NCBI RefSeq assembly: GCF_016808335.1
Contig: NC_053145.1
Coordinates: forward strand, 30,391,120 to 30,455,119
Length of the DNA: 64,000 nucleotides
Reading direction: 5' to 3'
Origin: Panicum virgatum
Taxonomy: Eukaryota; Streptophyta; Magnoliopsida; Poales; Poaceae
Part shown: positions 55,600-64,000 of the stretch, one piece after another
Position numbering within the stretch: position 1 is the first letter of the stretch
Layout of the letters: the number at the start of each line of letters is the position of its first letter
Made by a program: the position numbers and the translations under genes
The notes under the pieces: generated by a model
Databases searched by the model: none
The model's input: only the letters and a program-made list of their open reading frames with translations
What the model was told of the DNA's origin: nothing

Positions 55600-56662
55600 G
55601 CGGATGCACCGGTGTGTCAAGGAGGACGTGGTCGTCGAGGGCGTAGCGGCGGAGGGCGAGGAGGACCTAGTCCTGCCAGCGTCCGTAGGAGGAGGACGTA
55701 GGGTCGAGGAGGACGAAGACCAGTGCCTTGAGTTTCTGGACGCCGGCGGCCTGAAGGTGGAGCTGGGGGACCATGGGATCGGTCGGGTCGAGCCGGGATC
55801 CAGAACCCGAGGGCGGAGCCTGGTGGGAGGAAGAGGTGGCGTGCTCGGCGAAGGGGACGACAAGCTGCTGGCCAGAGGAGAGGAGAATATAGTGCTCCGC
55901 CTCGGCAACCCGGCGAGCAAGAGCGTCGGCCGCGGAGCGCTCGCGCTCCCAGGTGATGGCAGCCGCGCGGCCCCGCTCTGGAGCCGCCACAGCCTCGGAC
56001 TTGGCGGCGAGGAGGGCCGCGGCGAGAGCAGCGTCGGCCGGAGCAGACCCGGCGACGAGGGGCACCGGTCCGCGGAAGGCAGAGGCGGTCGCGCCCCCGC
56101 GCCAGTACCCACAGTGGCTGCGGCGGCGGCGGCGGCGGCAGCACCCGCGCCCCCCGCGCCCAGATCGAGAGGAGGAGCGGCGGGGGCGGCCGGAGGCGGC
56201 GGGGCGGTGGGCCCGCGCCCACCGGCGGCGGCGCTGCCGAATCCGTGCCCGCAGGGGCCGGCGGCGGTGGCGGGGGCAGCAGATCCGCGCCAGCGGCGGC
56301 CATGGGCGGTGTGCGCCCGCGACGACGGCGCCTCCGCCCGCCGGGAGGAGCTTGCCCCCCGTGGCGGCGGCAGCCACAAGGGCGGCGGTAGGCCCCCAGG
56401 GACGGCGCGCGCCGGCAGCGGCCACAGCAGCAGGAGAAGAGGAGAAGGGAGGGAAGGAGGAGAGGGGAGGCGGTGGCGGCGGCGACGACGGCGGGTGGGG
56501 CCTGCGGCGGCGGCGGCTAGAGGGAGGGAGGGAGAGGGAAGAGAAGGCTAGATACCATGTTTTTGGAATTAATTTCCTTATATTCCTCCAAACCCTAGAG
56601 TGTGGGTAATATAGTAACCTGTACATGGACCTCTAGATGGGCCTAAACCATACACACCAACA
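55600..56662 (-). mobile_element. Copia-like retroelement 5' part with short LTR and gag fragment
   Basis: A 105-bp LTR-like sequence (56662-56558 on minus) begins TGTTGGTG and ends AAACA. TGGTATCTAGCC follows directly, resembling the initiator-Met-tRNA primer site. Next come a GC-rich leader and a gag frame that reads LQAAGVQKLKALVFVLLDP, then YGRWQD, a TAG, and VLLALRRYALDDHVL, the conserved start of grass copia gag proteins. It stops after TPVHPLL near 55600. Pol and the second LTR are missing. Confidence 0.65.
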
Positions 56663-56744
56663 TATATCGTGGACATAATTTGATGTTTGAATTATACCGC
56701 TTCACCTTATACTAAGTTGACATCAGGAATTGAAAGAGGGGTTG

Positions 56745-56828
56745 GAAACCAGAAGCATCCAAAGTACCACGTGGACGAAAGTTAAATGTACCTGGTAACA
56801 CTATTACATACTCCTCTTTTGCCAACAT
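56745..56828 (-). pseudogene. Duplicate of part of aminotransferase exon 6 and its intron
   Basis: An 84-bp copy of 57790-57873 with two differences. It encodes MLAKEEYVIVLPG, then a GT donor and intron sequence. It continues leftward into what looks like the original downstream intron. Confidence 0.85.
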
Positions 56829-57789
56829 AGGTCAATACTCTCCGAAAGCCGATCCCAACGCTCCTCCTGATGATTACTGAAGGCGTTGATCGCCTCGAGA
56901 AGGAACTGCAACTGCACGGAAGGCTTGAGAGGAGCCGTGATGAATCCACCGGAAACTGAACCAGCGGAGACAGGAATTACAGGGTTCAATCAAGAAACAA
57001 GGTGTCACTCCAATCGATAGAACCAGACCCAATCCGTTTGCTAGCTCAAGGTCGACGGGGTAATTGGACTCACCACCGAAGAAATCACCGAGCAAGAAGA
57101 TCCCGTGTCGCAGAACACCAGTCTACCGCCCCCTGCGCCGCCGCCGCCGCTGCCACTAGCGCTGTTGCCACCCAAGGCCGAGGATAACTGAGTCTGCGCT
57201 GAAGGCTTGGGAGGCGCCGTGGTGACTGGTCGTGCTAGATCTCGGAAGGAGCAGAGATGGGTGACAAATCCACTTTGAAAAGTAGGGTGTGAGCGACTCG
57301 ATCTCCTCGATCCCAACTATAACCCTAAGCGGCTTAGAGTGTGAGTGGACGACGGCGCCGGAACGGCTAACCGGCGGTTGGCGTGGGCGCCGGAATCGGG
57401 CTGATTCGCGGCAGAGCGGGTCCAATTCGTCGCTGTGATGAACTTGACCAAGGATACAAGCGGCGCCGCGAGCAAAGAGGCGGAGGCGCGCCGGAGATCG
57501 ACTGAAGCTGATACCACTGTAACAATCCGTAGCCACCGGCGAGATCAACTCCGGGGCGTGAGCAGTCACAAGAGAAAGTATGAGAAGATCTCGGTAGCCT
57601 GAGGAGGAAGACGCTCTTCCTTTTCCTCTTCTATTTTTGTTTCTGAATTTCTTGTTCGATCTCTACGGATGTGCTAGCAGCTCTGTTATGTAGTCTTGGT
57701 CTTTGACTTTACTTGGGCTGTGACTCCACAAATGGGCTTGATAGTCTTGGGCTTCTCTTGGATTATAGCATCCTCATTGGGTCATGACA
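56829..57789 (-). mobile_element. Retroelement filler: LTR plus truncated interior
   Basis: A 271-bp LTR (57789-57519 on minus) starts TGTCATGACCC and ends GTTACA, followed by GTGGTATCAGC, a Met-tRNA-type primer site. A leader of about 690 bp follows with short gag-like frames (EAINAFSNHQEERWDRLSES near its end), cut off abruptly at 56829. There is no second LTR. It separates two copies of an 84-bp aminotransferase exon/intron segment. Confidence 0.75.
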
Positions 57790-57836
57790 GAAACCAGAAG
57801 CATCCAAAGTACCACGTGGACGGAAGTTAAATGTAC

Positions 57837-60570
57837 CTGGTAACACTATTACAGACTCCTCTTTTGCCAACATGCAGCAGAAGTCCAAATCATCCCTGAT
57901 GCCATCCAAGCAAGAGAGATCCAACTTTGCCTGTACAACAGAGATCGTAAATTGTATTATGATTGAAAATTTGAAGTTAGGATACAGTGAGCATTTTATC
58001 TGAAGCTTATTTGTTATTGAATTTCTTTACCATGACAAACATTGATCCCTCTGGCTTGTGAGGGCATGTAATGCCCCTAGTCTCCTTTATTTTACCGTAA
58101 CATAAATCTGCTGAACTCCGCAAAAGATTAAGTATTTTCGCGAAGTAATCTTCCTTGGTGTTGGCTATTATTTGAGGGACTGCACCCTGTATGACATAAT
58201 TAGTAGAATGTTTGACATCAGCTGAAACATAAACTGCTGTTTTAACAAATATTCTTCATTAAATTGTGAACACCTGGATAAATGTTGCAGGATCACTTGT
58301 GATATTAATATAGCTTTCAATCGATTTATCAATCTGTAAGAGAAACCAATGGTAACAATTAAACCCAGTAAATAGAATAAGAGCCTAAAAAATGAGTTTG
58401 ATTAACATGACCTGGCAAATCTGGAGTGGCTCAAAAATTATCCAGTATATTATATCATTTAAACTCATATTATATCATTCGTAATTCCATGTTCCAACAG
58501 TTAATTTAACGTTAGAATAATTAATAGGACAGATAAACTACTATGACACAGCATATGTGATTATTTGGCCCAACATCGTAGAGTTGTAGATGGCAAAATT
58601 AACCTCAATAGTTTTTCCTTGTTTCAGAGGTTTGATTGATGACATAATCCTATCCAGAACAATGTTTCATATTTTATAGTTTCCAATTTCCATTACCCTG
58701 TATGACAATTTGTGTAAAGGATATTGTAGTCCAAAAGTTACAGTCAAGCAGTCAACTATTGAATCAGTTGAAATCAGCCAGCTTTTTTTTCCAGCCAAAC
58801 AGTTATTGATCAACAAATTCCCTGGATGCTAAAAGGGAACCAAGAGAAGTACTTCACTGCTTCAGCACCTATGTCATGATAGATTAGTGCTTAGTTTTAT
58901 CTAAAAAGGACTCAACCATTTGGAGAGACGTCCTCTTGGCATCTTAATTTTATCTGCACCTGTGAAACACCTATACACCCTAGTATTTCTTTATTTTCCA
59001 AACATTATCAAGATAACAAGGAAGAGACACTGAATCCATGAATCCATCAACTATTTGTTAACAGAAAATTCCCAGCCAGAAAATATTCAGAAGCAACTGA
59101 CCAGATGTTACAATTATGCTAATTATACTTTCTATAGAGGATGGAGTCGCATGTTATTTAGAATGGGTCCCATTAACCCCTGCCCGAAGCGCATGGTATA
59201 CATCTCGAACAGGCACATAGTGATGTACAGACAGTATTAGTTGACAGCCTAAAGAAACGCACACAAAGACAGTTCAATGTTTTACCTTGGCTTCTTTTAA
59301 GATGCCATTCAGGTCGCACATTGCTATCCAACCAAGTCGCCAACCAGGCACAAGCCATCTTTTTGATATAGATCCCACGGTGATCACTGGAACTGTATCC
59401 GCAAAGATACCCATTGGTATAAAAGGCTTATTCCCAAAAGCCAAATGGTCCTATACCTCGTCAGCAATGATTATTATTCCAAGTTTCCTTGCAATCTCTG
59501 CAATCTGTTCATTTCCAGTACGAGAATTTATCCGGTTCAAAAAAGTACGAGAATTTATCATCACGTAACAAATAGGGAACACAACCTAGGAAATATTTGT
59601 CTGAGAATATAAATACCCACCTTGGCCAAATGATCATGTGAGTACACACTCCCACAAGGGTTACTGGGATTTACAATGACCATCGCAACCGTGTTCTCAT
59701 CAGCAAGAGCCTCCACGGACTCAAGGTCAGCCTCCCAGCCTCGGTCAGGAATAAGGTTGAAATGCCGGGCCTCTAGATTACTGAACATGGTCCGCGACTC
59801 ATATAATGGAAACCCAGGTTTGGGAAGCAAGATGTTGGAGCCAGGCTGGGCGAGGATGGAGATCATGACGTCAATAGCTTGGCAGCATCCAGCGGTGAGG
59901 TAAATATCATCTGGTGAAAGCTGATAAGGAAGATCCCGTGATAGGTACTCTGCAACAGCACTGCCGATTCAAGGAAAAAGTATATGAGATATGGTCATGA
60001 ATTCAGAAACCGAAATTTTAGGGGAAGAAAAAGGTGACGTTATATAGAACAGTGGCATAAGAAACTAAACGTTACAGGCAAGAAAGCTTAAAACATGCAG
60101 ATTCATATGATGCATGGTGATTTGGTGGGGCATCGGGCACAGAAGAAAAGACTTGCAGAGACAGCAAACCGCGCACTTCAGGAATGCTTCCTCCTTGACT
60201 TTAATAGACAAATCTTTGGTGACAATGATTTATTCTTTTTGCTAGTAGTAATAATGAAGGTGACGTGAGGGTGAGGCGGAGGGAGCATGGCTGCTAACCG
60301 GCGTGCCGGCAGGACGCCAACGCTTCGGGAGTAACCATTGTGCTTCCTGGAGCGGAGCGCCTCCACCACGGCCTCCTCGGCCTCGAGCGGAGGCCTGAAG
60401 CAGGCGGAGGCGGTGGGGTCGCCGTTGCCGATCGCCAGGACGGGGCGCGGGCCGGAGGCGTCGACGGCGGAGAAGACGCGGTCGAGCACCGCGCGTATGC
60501 TCATGCTCCCCGCGGTTGCCAGCGGCGCGCCCGCGAACTGCCGGCAGATGCTCCACGGCCGCCCTTCCAT
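57837..60570 (-). pseudogene. Tyrosine/nicotianamine aminotransferase-like gene, nonsense-mutated and truncated
   Basis: Six exons keep phase: 60570-60299, 59960-59621, 59504-59286, 58333-58274, 58186-58031 and 57930-57837. The product is a PLP fold-type I aminotransferase: VLAIGNGDPTASACFRPP, then LTAGCCQAIDVMISILAQPG, PKPGFPLYESR, VIVNPSNPCGSVYS, IIIADEV, the PLP-lysine motif [25 protein letters not shown] and [11 protein letters not shown]. The family uses tyrosine or nicotianamine and 2-oxoglutarate. Exon 3 has TAG at 59451-59453 where the family has Tyr in ADEVYDHL. The last exon after 57837 (phase 1) is not found, because retroelement DNA occupies the intron. All splice sites remain good, so the loss looks recent. 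A shortened product is possible but would lack the PLP lysine. Confidence 0.87.
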
Positions 60571-61500
60571 CTTTTCTCGTGGTGCTCTGTCTCTCTTTTC
60601 TCAAAGAAAATTATCCTATCGTACCTAGCCTGCTGCTTATGTGCCCAAGTCTTTTTTTAAAAAATCCTTCAAAAAAAGTCTTTTTTTAAAAAAAAAGCAA
60701 AGGACTTCAACCTTTCCTTGCAAAAAGATCGAAAGCTACAGCAAAGCATGGTAAACGACACAGCTTCAACAAAGAAAATCATTGATTTTCAAACCAATAA
60801 AAAACTAGCTCGGGATTTTATGGCAGTATGTTGTTCCAGACTTCCAGTCATCCGCCGCTTGTTTTATTGTAGTCGTCCTCAGTTATTTATCAAATTTCGT
60901 AAGCCGACTGCCTACTACTTGCAGTATTATTCATTGGCTTAAAACTGCTGGGCATGGAATCAATAAGCTCTCAGCTTTCCTCTAAAGAAAAGTTTAGTTT
61001 CTTTCAAGCTAAATTGGCTGCCCAATCCCGATTTAATAATCTTGTAGTGAACAATACATTGAGACTTTGGCCGGGCTTATCACTTATGTCACGTCTCCAT
61101 AGACTTTCTAGAGAAAACTAATTAGAGTAAATTGATTCGGTCCTTAAAAAAAAGTTGGGCTTAGTTCTTGGTCATTTTCGTTTGAACATTGCTATTTGGC
61201 CTCAAATTGAAAGTCATTTTTGGTTCTTGGCCCTTTCATTTGATTTCTGGCCCTTCCATCCACATCAGTCCTTACCCTTTATACTTAGCTTGTGCAAAAA
61301 GACTAAAATACCCCCACCTTATCTCTTCACGAGCAAACCGGAGCACCGAGCGTTGCTCATCTGCTCGGTTCCCTACCGTAGGATCTCCTTCCCACCGTTG
61401 CAGCTCGGTTCTCCGCCGTAGGCACGAGAAGCATGGCGGCGGATCCAGCTCTTTCACGCGATATAAAGGCGGCGGATAGAGCAAGGTATTCATGGTTGAT
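60571..61500. other. Promoter side of the aminotransferase and unassigned sequence
   Basis: About 100 bp of leader, a poly-T/poly-A stretch (60650-60705), then AT-rich sequence. The words TTGGTCATTTTCG, TTTTTGGTTCTTGGCCC and TTTCTGGCCC around 61165-61255 suggest a degraded MITE or repeat. No gene is supported. Confidence 0.45.
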
Positions 61501-63243
61501 ATAAATGCTCTAATATTTGCGAAAGTTTGTTCGATTTATAATGGGATTCAAAATGACAAGTAAATGTTTTGTGAATGAGATGTGATATGCTTATGCATAG
61601 TCTCAAATATGGAAGAACTTGTCACTTGCGATAAATGGTTGTTAACAAAAGAAGCAAGCAAGGCAAAAGTGAATGAGACATGAGTTTATGCAAAGATAAC
61701 GTCTCAAAATGAAAAGCTTGCATATGTGATTGTATTGAGAATTCGAATTGATAACGAAGATTTCATACATGACACAAATCAACATGAGTTCAAGATGGAC
61801 GGCTAGGATAAAGGTAGAGGACCGAGAGGCGTGTTTTAAGAGGCTACGCAAGCGACGGCTTGGGGGGAGAAAAAAACCGATATGGGTCAAAGACCGGAGA
61901 TCCTAGAGTCATGGAGAGCTCTATGTTGAAGAGTGTCATTATTCAAGTAAAGGAAGTGACTTGTGAATCAAGATGGATTTTATTCCTATGCAAATTGAAG
62001 ATTCAAAGTCACTAGCTCAAAGCGGGCATGCTCAAAGAATGAAGATGTTGATGCCCTCACGGTATTGATCGAAGAAAGGACGGCATGACCATAATGCGAA
62101 GCTCAAGTGGTGATTGTGGTAATTGTATATTTCATTTATGCACTTGAGTATAGATATGCCGTACTATCAAGAGGGATGCAATATCAGTAGGTTTAGACAA
62201 TACCAAAAGTGCTCATAGCAAGTCCCTAGAGAGAATAACCTAAGAGAGCTAATATTGCAAAAGTCATAGAGGGACTGGTCTAACCGGTCTAGGCAGGGCA
62301 GAGCCTCCAACGGCTATAATTTCAAACCGACCGGTCTGACCGGTCTAGGGGACCGGTCTGACCGGTCTAACACTGACAGGGCAAAGGCTAGTTTTTGAGA
62401 GAGGAGTATTTATACCCCATGACTTCACCCATTCATGGGTGCTGATGCCATTACATTCAGAACACTTGTAAGAGCCTTGTGAGCACTTGGAGAGTCCTAC
62501 TCAACCTCTCTTTGTGAGAGTTGCTTGATTCAAGTTGAATCCTTGAGTTGGGTTGTGTGAATCAAATCCTTGAGAGACATTTGAGCAAGAGAGATTGAGC
62601 CCTAACTATTGAGCACTTGAGGTTGCGTCGGCCAACTCGATTGAAGCATTTGTTCCTCTTGGAGCATCGGCTCCTAGACGGCTAGGCGTCGCCAGCTAGC
62701 TCCCAAGGTTGTGGTGAGCAGCGGCAAGTTTGTTGCAGCAGCGATCGTGTGCCAAGAGGGCGCATGGTCATATAGTGGAGAGAGGAGATAGCTTGACCTT
62801 GGGGTCACCATAAGCTTCCTCAATGGAGAGTAGGATTCATACGTGGGTGCACGGGGTGAATCCGAACTTCGGTAAAACAAACCACCGTGTCTCCTTTGCA
62901 TCATCTTCATTTTGGTTTGATTTACTTACCTTGCATTATAGTTTTTGAGTTTGAATTGTGCTTCCGCTCGATCTACTTGGGTGTGCTCTACTTGTGTGTA
63001 GGGATCTATTTACATTGATAGAAATACTCTGCAAAATATACATTCCAAGTTTCATATAGGTTCTAGCTCGAGAAGGGGGATTTTCCTTGCTGGTGACTGT
63101 CTGCCTACTCAGACTGGTCTGACCAGTCTGGTGGACCGGTCAGACCGGTCCAGGCACAGTCAGCAGGGTTAAGTGCCAAATTTTGAAGAAACGCCTATTT
63201 ACCCCCCTCTAGGATACGACATCGTGTGATCAAGATCCTTTCA
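61500..63243 (+). mobile_element. Probable LTR of a grass retrotransposon (solo or truncated)
   Basis: The 3' end carries the phrase GAAACGCCTATTTACCCCCC followed by TCTAGG and finishes near CTTTCA at 63243, a typical end of certain grass copia LTRs. The block includes CTTGTAAGAGCC, Leu/Ser-like T-rich repeats around TTGAGTTGGGTTGTG, and two clusters of ACCGGTCTGACCGGTCT (62280-62370 and 63105-63155). The 5' border and TSD were not found; no gag or pol is present. Confidence 0.5.
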
Positions 63244-63429
63244 TGACCACAATGACATGGTGGAAGGGTGAGTGTAGCATCATCATTTTCATTCCATCAC
63301 CTACAAATTTGCAGCAATGAACATGTTAAATTCCTTATACTAATAGTTCAATTCTAGTGTCTTTTTGGAAATCAAATTATTGGGCAACAGTAGAAATTGC
63401 AGAAAGGAGGTTAAATGTTTTAGCTTTGA

Positions 63430-64000
63430 CATGATTGTGGATTCAGATAGAATGTAGTGAGGGTGAGCAAGCAGAAGAAGATAATGATGAAGTACATGAG
63501 GAAGATGAGGAGCCATGTACTGATGAAAATAATGCTGCAAATGTATAGTGCGACACAGAAGATCCTCCAATAGTAGTAGGCTCCACTTATCATAACATGG
63601 ATGCTTTTAGATTGGCTATTTCTCAACATGCAATAAAAAATTAGTTTAAGTTCAATATTGCTAAAAGTGGACCTCGAAGGTACAGGGCATATTGTTCAGG
63701 TACACATGTCCATGGTGGTTGTAAGCAGCTACCAGTAAAGGTGTCGGCACCACCACTGTGACGGTAATTGCTCGACCTAACTAATTATTTTTTTGTCCCT
63801 TGTGTTGTTTTTGGCTACTAATAATTTTTTTTGCACTTAAGCAAGTTAGAAAAAAATCCTTATGCTCACAGCTGTTCTAGTTCAAGAAGGAAAAAGAAGG
63901 TGACGAATGCAACCAAGCATTGGGTTTGTGAAAAAGTGAAGGACTTCCTCATAACTGATACAACTTTGGGTGCAAAGGAATTGCGGAGAAACTAAAAGAA
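63430..64000 (+). pseudogene. N-terminal part of a third MuDR-type transposase, cut by the window end
   Basis: The plus frame reads an acidic region, then VVGSTYHNMDAFRLAISQHA, a TAG, FKFNIAKSGPRRYRAYCSGT, an intron-like gap (63757 to about 63838), and NPYAHSCSSSRRKKKVTNAT, then KHWVCEKVKDFLITDTTLGA. This is the N-terminal DNA-binding part of MULE transposases. In-frame TAGs at about 63546 and 63642 show decay. The catalytic core would lie beyond 64000. Confidence 0.78.

Noticed and set aside
55571..56551. 326-codon plus-strand frame
   Set aside because: It is antisense to the copia-like leader and gag fragment, which shows a conserved motif (LLALRRYALDDHVL) on minus.
56558..56662. Helitron 5' end (A/TCTAGAGG read on minus near 56637)
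   Set aside because: The same bases are better explained as a short LTR followed by a Met-tRNA-type primer site.
59160..59230. Additional aminotransferase exon between exons 3 and 4
   Set aside because: An open stretch exists on minus, but it is not needed for continuity: exon 3 ends in phase 0 at KEAK and exon 4 starts IDKSIES in phase.
1..64000. tRNA, rRNA or organelle-derived genes
   Set aside because: No cloverleaf with a TTCGAATC-type arm, no rRNA-like stretch and no chloroplast or mitochondrial gene was recognised on reading both strands.

Overview
The window is eukaryotic nuclear DNA from a grass (Poaceae), probably a panicoid. This rests on intron-bearing genes with GT-AG borders, grass-type transposon families (Mutator-like elements with 9-bp target duplications, a CACTA element with TTTTGTCCCGG subterminal repeats, Helitrons, Tat-lineage gypsy) and many retroelement copies of the ACCGGTCTGACCGGT motif. 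The species cannot be fixed from the sequence alone. About three quarters of the window is transposable-element DNA, and the host genes sit in small islands.

Host genes in order: an intronless P-class PPR protein gene (1820-3442, minus); a two-exon secreted eight-cysteine defensin-like peptide gene (13104-13474, plus); an intronless DUF538 gene (39677-40105, minus); a complete eight-exon reticulon-like gene (51469-54561, minus); and a tyrosine/nicotianamine aminotransferase-like gene (57837-60570, minus). The last looks dead: it has a stop in place of the active-site-region Tyr and is broken in its last intron by retroelement DNA.

Elements in order: a 4.9-kb MULE with perfect 9-bp TSDs and two convergent genes (3725-8634); a 0.95-kb foldback (8800-9753); a 786-bp Helitron carrying a pectinesterase fragment (10120-10905); a MULE-type MITE (11871-12492); a truncated gypsy 3' end (about 14370-15390); an 11.7-kb CACTA element with TSD CTT (16376-28056) holding decayed TNP2 and TNP1/Ulp1 genes; a 7.25-kb Tat-type gypsy element with two 494-bp LTRs (28742-35991); a MITE inserted in a CTAT microsatellite (36134-36912); a 10.2-kb MULE (about 40650-50871) carrying a plant-mobile-domain gene and two GRF-like zinc-finger genes besides its transposase, with a solo LTR inside the transposase (47925-48682); copia-like fragments (55600-56662 and 56829-57789); a probable LTR (about 61500-63243); and the start of a third MULE transposase at the right edge.

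Nearly all the transposon genes carry nonsense codons, most of them explainable by C-to-T or G-to-A change (Trp to TAG/TGA, CGA to TGA, CAG to TAG), as expected of methylated and silenced DNA. The most unusual items are the multi-gene cargo of the second MULE, the convergent MULE gene pair with splice donors inside the TIRs, the internal subterminal-type repeat cluster in the CACTA element, and the 84-bp exon/intron duplication that flanks retroelement filler in the aminotransferase locus.
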